From an uncultured Fluviicola sp. (lineage in GTDB: Bacteria > Bacteroidota > Bacteroidia > Flavobacteriales_D > Crocinitomicaceae): DNA of 64,000 nucleotides. Below the pieces are notes generated by a model. That model was not told the DNA's origin. It was given only the letters and a program-made list of their open reading frames with translations, and ran no database searches. The stretch spans positions 1 to 64,000 of the forward strand of contig NZ_CABHOL010000015.1 of assembly GCF_902168135.1 (NCBI RefSeq), in the 5' to 3' direction. The position numbers and the translations under genes were made by a program. Below, piece after piece: positions 1-7,447 of the stretch (the first letter of the stretch is position 1; each line of letters opens with the position of its first letter).

Positions 1-369
1 ATGCAGTACCATCCAGGCCAAAGTGACGGTAGCTATGAAAAAAACCTCGTGGATCGCACTGTGCTTACTGAAATGGATGTTGTTATCGCTGTTCCAAAAA
101 ATGATGGCGATCAAAGCCGTAGAACAAGTTATTACCAAAACAATGAATTGCATCCAAACACCCAAATCCTCTTCTTTTGCCCGCAGTCCAATCGATTTGG
201 AAGGAATCCGGATCATGGTAATGATACTTTCCGATAAATACAATCCGCCAAATGTCAACCAGGAGAAAATGATACTTTCCTGGGTTGACCACTTCAAATA
301 GTAGAAAATAGCACCCACCAAAAAAGCGATTAAAAAGATGAGCAAAATCTTGAAGCGGACAAATTTCAT
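1..369 (-). CDS. DUF1345 family membrane protein, C-terminus cut by window edge
   Basis: The minus strand is open from an ATG at 367-369 down to base 1, giving the first 123 residues with no stop. The protein begins MKFVRFKILLIFLIAFLVG, a first membrane segment, followed by a second around residues 27-45, a soluble stretch with RAKEEDLGVWMQ near 64-75, a third segment (FIVLVITCSTALIAIIFW) and a fourth (VFFIATVTLAWMVLH). The order acidic RAxEEDxG turn, hydrophobic helix, then a helix ending in TLAWxxxH matches what I know of DUF1345 predicted inner-membrane proteins. No function is established for that family. The true C-terminus, which in the family carries an HYAHxYY-type motif, lies outside the window. 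The open frames on the plus strand here are shadows. Confidence 0.75.
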   Translation of the reverse strand, partial: MKFVRFKILLIFLIAFLVGAIFYYLKWSTQESIIFSWLTFGGLYLSESIITMIRIPSKSIGLRAKEEDLGVWMQFIVLVITCSTALIAIIFWNSDNNIHFSKHSAIHEVFFIATVTLAWMVLH

Positions 370-456
370 AACTGAACTGTTGACGATCCTAAATTAATCT
401 TTTTACCGGATTTGTTACTTTTCCCCAATCCCGACATTGAGAAGAAAAACAATGTT

Positions 457-1128
457 ATGAAACTGATCTATTCTTTGTGCCTTGTGCTCTTATCTTTTGC
501 TATTCACGCGCAAACGGTGAAGGCTCCTGTTAAAGTAATCGTTAAAGGATTTAACGGCAAACCTTATGCAAACGATAAAGTCCTTTTCGCGGGGCAAAAA
601 TCCAAACAAGTGCTTTCAGGTGTTACCAATCAACTGGGCCAATTTGTCATACAACTACCAAGTGGCGACATTTACGATATTCGCATACAAAGTATCGGTG
701 ATGAGATTGAGTATAACACCATAGAAATACCAGCTGTGAAACCAGGTGAGTTTTTTGAAGAAGCTGAATTGGTAATTGAATATGATCCCGGAACTACTTT
801 TTCATTCACAAACCTCCAATTCGAAACAGCGAAAGCAGATCTGAAAGCCACAAGCTACGTGCACCTCAAAAACCTGGTGGATGTCATGAAGCGCAAAAAG
901 GACCTTAAAATCAGGATTGACGGACATACCGACAGTGATGGGGACGAAAGCGCCAATCAAATCCTGTCCCAAAAAAGAGCAGAATCCGTGAAGAATTACC
1001 TCATCAGCCAGGGAATAGATGCAGGACGGATAGCTGCAAAAGGATTTGGAGAAAGCAAACCTGTTGCAGATAATGCAACACCACAGGGTAAGGCGAAGAA
1101 CCGGAGAACAGAAATTTCCATTTTGTAA
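457..1128 (+). CDS. OmpA-family peptidoglycan-associated outer membrane protein
   Basis: This 223-residue protein starts at the ATG at 457 because MKLIYSLCLVLLSFAIHAQ is a clean signal peptide. An upstream in-frame start at 412 would put 15 polar residues before it. Residues about 25-105 form a beta-rich carboxypeptidase-regulatory-like domain (VKVIVKGFNGKPY). Residues 115-223 are an OmpA C-terminal domain, with the diagnostic helix DGHTDSDGDESANQILSQKR and the closing GKAKNRRTEI. The Asp and Arg of those motifs normally hold the diaminopimelate of peptidoglycan. The likely role is anchoring the outer membrane to the cell wall. It has no beta-barrel, so it is probably periplasmic or lipid-free. 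It stands alone, followed by a repeat-rich gap. Confidence 0.85.
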   Translation: MKLIYSLCLVLLSFAIHAQTVKAPVKVIVKGFNGKPYANDKVLFAGQKSKQVLSGVTNQLGQFVIQLPSGDIYDIRIQSIGDEIEYNTIEIPAVKPGEFFEEAELVIEYDPGTTFSFTNLQFETAKADLKATSYVHLKNLVDVMKRKKDLKIRIDGHTDSDGDESANQILSQKRAESVKNYLISQGIDAGRIAAKGFGESKPVADNATPQGKAKNRRTEISIL

Positions 1129-1134
1129 GAGATG

Positions 1135-1242
1135 CCTTCGACTCCGCTCAGGCAACTTTTAAACACAGTCAAAAATCAAAAGGAACTTCGACTCCGCTGC
1201 GCCTTTGCTGTAGCTTCTGCGTAAGCATTCAGTTTCCTTTTG
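1135..1242. repeat. intergenic repeat: two TTCGACTCCGCT copies and a hairpin
   Basis: The 115-nt gap between the OmpA gene and the di-haem gene, which converge, holds CTTCGACTCCGCTCAGG-like words at about 1137-1153 and 1187-1199. Around the second copy, AAAAGGAACT (1178-1187) pairs with AGTTTCCTTTT (1231-1241) with a one-base bulge, giving a hairpin that could end transcription from both sides. A degenerate copy of the same word (reverse strand) lies beside the gcvP stop at 56287-56303. I read this as a dispersed intergenic repeat, not a gene. Confidence 0.55.
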
Positions 1243-1243
1243 T

Positions 1244-2617
1244 TTACAATGATTGCAAGTACTTTATGAGGTATTGTCGCTGTTTGGCAGGAAGTTTTTT
1301 GTAATTCTCCTTGCTCTTTTCAGCCTCTCCTCCGTGCCATAAAATAGCTTCTTCTATGGATCTTGCTCTTCCGTCATGCAGCAAATAAGTATGCCCGTTC
1401 ACTAACGAGATCAGACCTAATCCCCAAAGCGGCTGAGTCCTCCATTCGTAGCCTGAAGCCAAATGGTCCGGAACATTATCGGCCAAACCAGGTCCCATGT
1501 CGTGAAGCAGCAAGTCTGTATAAGGAGTTATTTTTTGGTTTTTCAAAGGAGCGATATCGCCGCCGAAACCGGTTGTGTAATTCATTTTATGGCAAGAAAT
1601 ACATCCAAGCGATTTAAAATATTGAGCCCCGAATTTTACTTCACCATTCGTTACATTCCGTCGCTTGGGAACGGCCAAACTTCTCGCATAAAGAATTACT
1701 GCCTCTAAGTCGTTGTCCTCGATTTCAGGTGTTCCGCCGTTCGCCAATCCTGCACACGAAGGCTGATTTACCGTATAATTTTCATTAGGGAAATAGCTGC
1801 TCGTAATCCCAATATCTCCGTTAAATGCACCTGCCACCTGGTGGGTAATGCTTCCTACATTTGCTTTCCACCCGAAACGACCTATAATCGGCATTCCGGA
1901 AACAATATCCGTTACATAATTCGCAGTTCCGGAAATACCATCACCATTTGCATCATTTGGATCTGCGTTTGCCAGGATATCTGCTTCGGAAATCAGTTCC
2001 AAAAGCCCCAAACCGATCATCTGCTGTCCTACCCGCGGTGAAACCCCGGTTGTTCCCTGCATAGTTCCGTAACTTTGACCCGCAACCGTGTAAATCGGTT
2101 TTCTCAAGGAATAACTTGTTCCGTCTGCGAAATAACCGGCTTCTTCCACGTAGGTAATTCCCATACTTCCTTCAGGAGTTACGGCATTGTGTGAAAAATC
2201 CTGCAATTGTCCGCCATAGATAGCATCCGGGGAATTGTCAAAGTTTGCTCCCAATCTGAAAAGCAACCCCGAATTAGTCTGTGGCGCACCTCTCCCGTCT
2301 CTGAAGTGGCAAGCCGAACAGGATCTTGCATTGAATAAGGGTCCCAATCCATCTCTTGCTGTTGTAGAAGAAGGCGCCTGGACCCAGCTTTGATTAAAAA
2401 AAGAATTTCCTACGTAGAACATGAGTGACTGAGCCGAAGTCAATCCATTGATCTGGTATGAGAAGGCATAAGATGTCTGATCTCCGGTGCTGCAATCTCC
2501 AGCCAGATCTACCAATGCTGAATCGTCGCTATAGGCAGAAACAACAGTGGTTTCTTCCTTCTTACAGGAAAAAACCACGATTGATAAAACGATTACCAGC
2601 AGGAATAACTGTCTCAT
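1244..2617 (-). CDS. di-haem oxidoreductase-like lipoprotein (DUF1111)
   Basis: This is a 457-residue lipoprotein, with signal peptide and lipobox ending at Cys18 (VVFSC). It has two c-type haem sites, CSACH at residues 100-104 and CISCH at 339-343, and the conserved GRFGWKAN segment near 246-253. This architecture is the DUF1111/di-haem oxidoreductase (DHOR) family, which is distantly related to MauG and di-haem peroxidases. Its physiological substrate is not known. The ATG overlaps the stop of the upstream imelysin gene by one base, so the two are surely co-translated. Imelysin plus DHOR is a recurrent pair linked to iron uptake. The lipobox places it on a membrane face in the periplasm or at the cell surface. 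Confidence 0.9.
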   Translation of the reverse strand: MRQLFLLVIVLSIVVFSCKKEETTVVSAYSDDSALVDLAGDCSTGDQTSYAFSYQINGLTSAQSLMFYVGNSFFNQSWVQAPSSTTARDGLGPLFNARSCSACHFRDGRGAPQTNSGLLFRLGANFDNSPDAIYGGQLQDFSHNAVTPEGSMGITYVEEAGYFADGTSYSLRKPIYTVAGQSYGTMQGTTGVSPRVGQQMIGLGLLELISEADILANADPNDANGDGISGTANYVTDIVSGMPIIGRFGWKANVGSITHQVAGAFNGDIGITSSYFPNENYTVNQPSCAGLANGGTPEIEDNDLEAVILYARSLAVPKRRNVTNGEVKFGAQYFKSLGCISCHKMNYTTGFGGDIAPLKNQKITPYTDLLLHDMGPGLADNVPDHLASGYEWRTQPLWGLGLISLVNGHTYLLHDGRARSIEEAILWHGGEAEKSKENYKKLPAKQRQYLIKYLQSL

Positions 2618-3795
2618 TAAAATGTTATATCGAATACTGCAGCTGCAGCATCTAAATCTACTTGTTCCTGTTGCAATGAAGTCACCACATCCAATACTTT
2701 AGGGCGCTCAGCAGGTAAAACGATCGCCTGGTCAAACGGATGATACATGACAGCAACGTATCCCATTGTAGCTGCAAAACGAGCAGTTACAGTTGTGTTT
2801 TTTGCAGCATCGATCGTACCAACCAAATCCTCCAAAGCGTATCCGTTTACGTTATTCCCGAACGGAGAAGAGTAGTTTCCTTTGTACAAATTCTCAACTG
2901 CCAGAGCATTCAGGTAAATATCTCTGTGTGTGTTGTCTGAGAAACAAGAATGCTCATCTTCCTGGTTTTCATTTTCGTAAGCAACATAGATACGCTCACC
3001 GGCCAATTCATCTCCGGCAAGTACACGCATAGAATTGAACATTTTACGCAACGCCGTTTTATTATCCAACTCCTGGAAAGTATGGTAATAGCTGCCCGGA
3101 ATTGCAGGGTCCCATGCATCCTTCACCTGGCCCAGTGCGGAAACCAATAAGTCAACTACAACCTTCAGATAAGTTGCACGACGGTCTTCATTATCAGCAG
3201 TTGATCCGCCAATCACGAAATCCTCATACGATCTTTGTCCTGCAGTAACTGAACTTAAGTCTTGCCCCCATAATAGGAATTCAATGGCGTGATATCCGCA
3301 GGAAATCTTTGTTTCCCCACCAAATTCATTTGCCTGAACGATAGTAGCTGCGTTAATCGTAGGGTAATTGACAACGTCATTGATGATTCCGGCATTTGGT
3401 TCACCAACTACATAATCCACGTAATTTTCATCCATAGGCCAGGCATTGATCAAACCTTCAGGGCCGTCATTGGTATTGTCAATCGGTCCGTCAACAAATC
3501 GGAAAATTTCAGATAAACCGTAAATTTCGCGTGCATCCAGCCAGGCTTGTTTTGCAGCATCCAGGTTTGCCTGGGACGGGTTGTCTGCAAAAGTATGACA
3601 TGCAGTCTGTAATGTTACCGTAGAAGTATAGGAATCCGAGTACACGGCAAAGGCCATATCTGCATACGTTTTCTTTATTTCCGTTTTTTGCTGAGCGTAT
3701 TGGTCAGTGGACGTATCGTCATCTTTTTTATCTTTCTTACATGCAGTAAAAGCTACTGAAGCAAGCACTAATATACCGATTGCGGTCTTTTTCAT
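2617..3795 (-). CDS. imelysin family lipoprotein (peptidase M75 fold)
   Basis: This is a 392-residue lipoprotein with lipobox FTAC at Cys19, followed by a charged KKDKKDDD linker. The imelysin signature GxHxxE is present as GYHAIE at residues 167-172, within the longer conserved phrase GYHAIEFLLWGQD. Imelysins (EfeO/IrpA relatives) are predicted metal-binding periplasmic or surface proteins, mostly iron-related. Despite the M75 name, proteolysis is not well supported. It is the first gene of a two-gene operon with the di-haem protein, driven by a near-ideal promoter 17 nt upstream of the start codon. A reasonable reading is iron capture plus redox conversion at the cell envelope. I see no clear Fur box. 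Confidence 0.92.
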   Translation of the reverse strand: MKKTAIGILVLASVAFTACKKDKKDDDTSTDQYAQQKTEIKKTYADMAFAVYSDSYTSTVTLQTACHTFADNPSQANLDAAKQAWLDAREIYGLSEIFRFVDGPIDNTNDGPEGLINAWPMDENYVDYVVGEPNAGIINDVVNYPTINAATIVQANEFGGETKISCGYHAIEFLLWGQDLSSVTAGQRSYEDFVIGGSTADNEDRRATYLKVVVDLLVSALGQVKDAWDPAIPGSYYHTFQELDNKTALRKMFNSMRVLAGDELAGERIYVAYENENQEDEHSCFSDNTHRDIYLNALAVENLYKGNYSSPFGNNVNGYALEDLVGTIDAAKNTTVTARFAATMGYVAVMYHPFDQAIVLPAERPKVLDVVTSLQQEQVDLDAAAAVFDITF

Positions 3796-3811
3796 GGTGT
3801 TAATTTGGGTA

Positions 3812-3842
3812 CAAAAGTAAGCGGGAGGTACTTTTCACTCAA
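3812..3842 (-). promoter_or_regulatory. Bacteroidota-type promoter of the imelysin operon
   Basis: Read on the minus strand, TTG (3840-3842) is followed by exactly 20 bases and then TACTTTTG (3812-3819), a perfect TAnnTTTG -7 box. The start codon at 3795 follows 16 bases after the box, so the leader is only about 10 nt. This is the best-formed promoter in the window. Confidence 0.75.
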
Positions 3843-3981
3843 TACCAGATTTCAGGTATTTTCATTGTTTCTAAAAAATTGTATCTTTTTACTGGAAATC
3901 AATTATTTCTAAATAAACATGAAACCCAATTTTTGGCATTTAGTTTGTTATCACTTTTTCCAACAATTAGAAAATTAAGTT

Positions 3982-4770
3982 ATGAAAACACGTTTGATCA
4001 TCTCCGCAGCAGTTATCTTCATAGTCGGCTTAACCTGTAGTATGCAGGAAATCGCACTGCCAACTGTTTCAAACAATTCATTTCAAACAGGAGAAAAACT
4101 GCGTTACCGCATTACCTATGGTTTTATCGATGCAGGTGAAGCTGTTCTTGAAGTAAAGGAAACCAGCAAGAAAGGAAACAGAACCCGAGACCTATATCAT
4201 ATAAAGGGTACGGGAAAAACACTCGGTGGATTCAATGCCGTTTACAAGGTAAACGATGTTTACGAAAGCTACATTGACAAAAAGGGAATTTTCCCATGGC
4301 AGTTTGTCCGCCGCGTTGAAGAAGGCGGATATAAGCTTTCCCAGGATTATGCATTCAAACAGGACAAGCAAAAAGTACATAACGGTCAGAAGGATTTTTC
4401 CACTCCATCCGGAATCCAGGACATGATCTCTTCTTTCTATTATGCACGAACCCTGAACTTCAAATCTGCAAAAGTCGGAGATACTTTCGAGTTCAAATGC
4501 TTTATGGACGATGAGATCTGGCCCTTAAAGGTAAAATACCTGGGGGATGAAAAGATTTCGATTCGAAAAGGAAAATTCAACTGTATGAAATTTGCTCCGG
4601 TTGTTCAAACAGGTCGTGTATTCAAAAAGCAGGATGACCTAAGTTTTTGGGTGACAAAGGATGAAAACCGCATTCCAATCCTTGTGAAAGCGAAAATTCC
4701 GGTTGGATCTATCAAACTACACTTGGTTGAATGGTCGGGTCTTAAGCATGATTTAGTAAAAGCGAAATAG
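3982..4770 (+). CDS. DUF3108 domain exported protein
   Basis: This 262-residue protein has an N-terminal hydrophobic export signal (MKTRLIISAAVIFIVGLTC). The Cys at 19 is not followed by a typical lipobox context, so lipidation is uncertain. After it comes a beta-rich domain opening with GEKLRYRITYGFIDAGEAVLEV, which is the DUF3108 opening motif, and the domain covers nearly the whole protein. DUF3108 proteins are periplasmic and of unknown function. They resemble lipoprotein-carrier or LolA-like folds, with a repeated GEKLxYxxxxGxxxAG phrase. The gene is monocistronic and divergent from the imelysin operon. The 186-nt gap between the two starts holds the imelysin promoter and AT-rich sequence. 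Confidence 0.8.
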   Translation: MKTRLIISAAVIFIVGLTCSMQEIALPTVSNNSFQTGEKLRYRITYGFIDAGEAVLEVKETSKKGNRTRDLYHIKGTGKTLGGFNAVYKVNDVYESYIDKKGIFPWQFVRRVEEGGYKLSQDYAFKQDKQKVHNGQKDFSTPSGIQDMISSFYYARTLNFKSAKVGDTFEFKCFMDDEIWPLKVKYLGDEKISIRKGKFNCMKFAPVVQTGRVFKKQDDLSFWVTKDENRIPILVKAKIPVGSIKLHLVEWSGLKHDLVKAK

Positions 4771-4873
4771 TAAACCGTTTTACCTGGCTAAAACTTTAGT
4801 ATACGGAGTTGCCGAAAGCATTAAATGTTCAAATATTCACGTTTTTGTTCATGATTAATACAGCTCTTTCTCC

Positions 4874-4881
4874 TATCTTTG
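4874..4881 (+). promoter_or_regulatory. -7 box upstream of tryptophan dioxygenase gene
   Basis: TATCTTTG is a perfect TAnnTTTG, 21 bases before the ATG. The nearest TTG (4845-4847) is 26 bases upstream, longer than the usual 17-23, so the -33 part is weak. Confidence 0.45.
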
Positions 4882-4902
4882 CTTTCTAAAGCTGAATAAA
4901 AC

Positions 4903-5853
4903 ATGGAATTAACTCCTGAAATCTTAGAAAGAATTACTCTTCTTAAAGCGAAATATGACGCGCAAGGTCAGGATTTGGTAACATATCTGGATAGTTTATT
5001 GTATTCAAGAATGCCAAATTATTGGGACTACATTCAGGTAGATACTTTATTGTCTTTGCAGAAGACATATACTGACTTTCCGGATGAAGTGGTTTTTTTG
5101 ATGTATCACCAGGTAACTGAATTATACTTCAAATTATGCCTGCATGAATTTCAGCAAATTTCAGATCGTAAGAATTTAGACGCTCCTTTCTTCGTGGAAC
5201 ATGTTCAGCGGATCAACCGTTATTTTGAAGCTTTAACAAAGAGTTTTGAGATCATGGTTGACGGAATGCAGCGGGAACAATTCCTGAAGTTCAGATTGGC
5301 ACTGGCACCTGCTTCAGGGTTCCAATCCGCTCAATACCGCAAAATTGAAATTCATTCTACGGATTTCCTCCAATTGGTCCACAAAGACCATCGTGAAAAA
5401 TATACCGGTAAAGAACCGATTGCAGAGCTTTTTGAAAACATATACTGGAAAGAAGGAGCAACAGATATTGACACAGGTAAGAAGACTTTGACATTGACTC
5501 AGTTTGAAGACCGTTACCGCGAAGAATTTATTCAAATGGGTGAGAATCTGCGCAACGATAACCTGTGGCAGTGTTATTTACGCTTACCAGCAGAAGATCA
5601 GGAACTACCGGAAGTTGTCCATGTCCTGAAACAAAATGACGTAAACGTGAACATCAATTGGCCTTTGGTACATTATAAATCAGCTGTACGTTATTTACAG
5701 AAAGATAAAGGTGATATTGCTGCAACAGGTGGAACAAACTGGCAAAAATACCTTCCTCCGCGTTTCCAGAAACGCATTTTCTACCCGCAACTGTGGTCTG
5801 AAACGGAAACTGCTGAGTGGGGAAAATCCTGGGTGGAAGCAGTATTGAACTAA
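4903..5853 (+). CDS. kynA: tryptophan 2,3-dioxygenase
   Basis: This 316-residue haem enzyme opens the indole ring of L-tryptophan to N-formylkynurenine, the first step of tryptophan breakdown. Visible family marks are the distal-side motif FLMYHQVTELYFKL (His69), PASGFQSAQYRKIE (residues 137-149, with the carboxylate-binding Arg at 146), the proximal haem His257 in PLVHYKSAVRYL, and the ATGGTNWQKYL loop at 274-284 corresponding to the GTGGS(S/T) substrate loop. The length is slightly above that of short bacterial enzymes (about 280) and below animal forms (about 400). No kynurenine formamidase or kynureninase is adjacent. The only other candidate for the route in this window is the ybdL-type aminotransferase at 59680, whose relatives can act on kynurenine. 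Confidence 0.92.
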   Translation: MELTPEILERITLLKAKYDAQGQDLVTYLDSLLYSRMPNYWDYIQVDTLLSLQKTYTDFPDEVVFLMYHQVTELYFKLCLHEFQQISDRKNLDAPFFVEHVQRINRYFEALTKSFEIMVDGMQREQFLKFRLALAPASGFQSAQYRKIEIHSTDFLQLVHKDHREKYTGKEPIAELFENIYWKEGATDIDTGKKTLTLTQFEDRYREEFIQMGENLRNDNLWQCYLRLPAEDQELPEVVHVLKQNDVNVNINWPLVHYKSAVRYLQKDKGDIAATGGTNWQKYLPPRFQKRIFYPQLWSETETAEWGKSWVEAVLN

Positions 5854-5882
5854 CAAAACACTTTTTATAACAACAATTATTG

Positions 5883-5922
5883 AAACATGTAGGGGCGCGA
5901 TTAATCGTGCCCCTACATGTTT
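5883..5922. repeat. palindromic intergenic element, family GTAGGGGC (copy A)
   Basis: AAACATGTAGGGGC (5883-5896) pairs perfectly with 5909-5922. The centre GCGATTAATCGT also folds on itself apart from one G-T pair, so 19 of 20 positions pair in a 40-nt palindrome. It lies between kynA and the next gene on the same strand and could act as a terminator, but the T-run after it is short. It shares its GTAGGGG...CCCCTAC arms with the elements at 27151, 33187, 43783 and 29895. Confidence 0.85.
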
Positions 5923-5928
5923 TCTTCG

Positions 5929-5936
5929 TACTTTTG
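5929..5936 (+). promoter_or_regulatory. -7 box directly before a start codon (possible leaderless gene)
   Basis: TACTTTTG is a perfect TAnnTTTG. The ATG of the next gene is at 5941, only four bases later, close to where transcription would begin. No TTG stands at the right distance, because the upstream bases belong to the palindrome. Confidence 0.45.
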
Positions 5937-5940
5937 CACT

Positions 5941-6786
5941 ATGCAAAAAGCGCTTCTTTTGTTTATTCCCTTGTTCCTTCTTGCTGCAACGGTTCAAAAA
6001 ACAAACCGCCTGCCGAAGGATTTGAAGGAAATTTCCGGATGGGTTTTTGTCGATGACAGCACTTTGATAGCTCACAACGACGGTGGAAATGATCCCAAAA
6101 TTTTCGTGTTGAACCTGGACGGAAGCATTCGCCATAAAATAACGGTAACTAATGCTGAGAATACGGACTGGGAAGATATTGCAACCGATCACAAAGGATA
6201 TTTGTACCTGGGAGATTTTGGGAATAACAATAACACCCGGACTAATCTTCGGATTCTGAAAGTGAGTTTGAAAAAAGTACTCGACAACCAGGATGTAGAA
6301 GCTAAATACATTGACTTTTCCTATCCCGAACAAACCGATTTTCCTCCGAAATTGTCTGAAAAATACTTTGACTGTGAGGCTATGAGTTACTACAATGATT
6401 CGCTGTACCTGTTTACCAAATGCCGTACAGAACCTTTTGACGGAAGATGTTATGTTTATACCCTTCCAACCAAACCAGGAGCTTACAAAGCCAAAAAGAA
6501 ATACTACATGGTTATTGGAAAGCGTGATTGGTTCCGGGATGCTGCAACTTCAGCAGCTATTTGGAAGGATAAACTCTACTTGTTGACTTATAACCGTATT
6601 ATCATCCATACCTTTGAAAACGGAAGGGCAAAATACGAATCTCACCAGACATTGCTTCCAATCACCCAGAAAGAAGCTATTGCCGTCCATTCGAACGGGA
6701 AAGTTTACGTGGCAGACGAACGGCAGAAAATAGTGGGAGGCGGAAACATGTACATCATCAAACAGGAAACAAAAAAGAAAAAATGA
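5941..6786 (+). CDS. exported beta-propeller-like protein of unknown function
   Basis: This 281-residue protein starts at 5941, which gives the signal peptide MQKALLLFIPLFLLAATVQ. An in-frame ATG eight codons upstream lies before the -7 box and would add polar residues. The body has WD/SMP30-like beta strands such as EISGWVFVDDSTLIAHNDGG, NTDWEDIATDHKGYLYLGDFGNN and AIAVHSNGKVYVADER, spaced as in a six-bladed propeller. Proteins like this are common in Flavobacteriales, and I know no assigned function for them. Its stop overlaps the start of the phosphatase gene by four bases (ATGA), so they are translationally coupled. Confidence 0.7.
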   Translation: MQKALLLFIPLFLLAATVQKTNRLPKDLKEISGWVFVDDSTLIAHNDGGNDPKIFVLNLDGSIRHKITVTNAENTDWEDIATDHKGYLYLGDFGNNNNTRTNLRILKVSLKKVLDNQDVEAKYIDFSYPEQTDFPPKLSEKYFDCEAMSYYNDSLYLFTKCRTEPFDGRCYVYTLPTKPGAYKAKKKYYMVIGKRDWFRDAATSAAIWKDKLYLLTYNRIIIHTFENGRAKYESHQTLLPITQKEAIAVHSNGKVYVADERQKIVGGGNMYIIKQETKKKK

Positions 6787-7439
6787 ATCTTAGCAATTTT
6801 GACGGAGTAATCTATGATATGGATGGGGTCTTAACGGACTCCGAACCCTTGTGGAAAATTGCTATGGAAGATGTTTTCAAAAGTGTCGGTTGTCCGCTTA
6901 CCAAAGAAGATTTTCAACGAACGGTTGGGCTTCGTATCGATGAAGTGACCGCGTATTGGTACCAGGTTTCTCCCTGGCCGGATGCAAGTCCGAAGGATGT
7001 AGAACGTGCAATCGTTCAACGCATGATTGAATTATTGACTGAACGTGCAACTCCGCTGCCGGGGGTGATAGAATCACTGGAATTCTTCGCTTCAAGGGGG
7101 TTGAAGATCGGTTTGGCGACTTCCTCTTACCAGGTTTTGATTGATTGTATTCTGGACACATTGAAAATCCGGCATTTTTTCCAGACCATCCATTCTGCGG
7201 AATTCGAATTGTTTGGAAAACCTCATCCTGCAGTATACTTAACGGCAGCAAAAGGCCTCGGTTTAGACCCAAGACGCTGTCTGGTAATCGAGGATTCTTT
7301 AAATGGAATTATTTCCGGGAAAGCCGCGCGAATGACCGTGTTTTGCGTCCCTGAAAAAACGCATCATCCCGAACCAAAACTAATCCTTGCAGATGCACAA
7401 TTTGATAATTTAATTGACCTGATCCATTCCTTTCAGTAA
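6783..7439 (+). CDS. hxpB: HAD-superfamily sugar-phosphate phosphatase, HxpB-like
   Basis: This is a 218-residue HAD hydrolase of subclass IA. The nucleophile motif is YDMDGVLTDSEPLW (Asp12, Asp14), motif II is GLATSS near 105, and motifs III/IV are FGKPHPAVY and VIEDSLNGIISGKAARM. The phrases DSEPLW, GLRIDEVTAYWY, PWPDAS and SLNGxxxxKAARM closely follow the Escherichia coli hexitol phosphatase B (YniC), which dephosphorylates 2-deoxyglucose-6-phosphate and hexitol phosphates. The beta-phosphoglucomutase subgroup is the main alternative. Substrate choice cannot be read from sequence. It is the middle gene of a tight three-gene run, overlapping the previous stop by 4 nt and ending 8 nt before the DUF3109 gene. 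Confidence 0.82.
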   Translation: MNLSNFDGVIYDMDGVLTDSEPLWKIAMEDVFKSVGCPLTKEDFQRTVGLRIDEVTAYWYQVSPWPDASPKDVERAIVQRMIELLTERATPLPGVIESLEFFASRGLKIGLATSSYQVLIDCILDTLKIRHFFQTIHSAEFELFGKPHPAVYLTAAKGLGLDPRRCLVIEDSLNGIISGKAARMTVFCVPEKTHHPEPKLILADAQFDNLIDLIHSFQ

Positions 7440-7447
7440 CTTGTACT

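Noticed and set aside
1-301. Plus-strand open frames at the start of the window
   Set aside because: They overlap the minus-strand frame whose translation shows a clear membrane protein with a family match; the plus-strand proteins have no recognisable features.
802-1155. 117-residue minus-strand frame in the OmpA gene
   Set aside because: It lies across a well-supported OmpA domain; shadow of the opposite strand.
5695-6333. 212-residue minus-strand open frame across kynA and the next gene
   Set aside because: It overlaps two convincing plus-strand genes and the palindrome, and its translation is Phe/Val/Ser-rich without any domain. It is a shadow.
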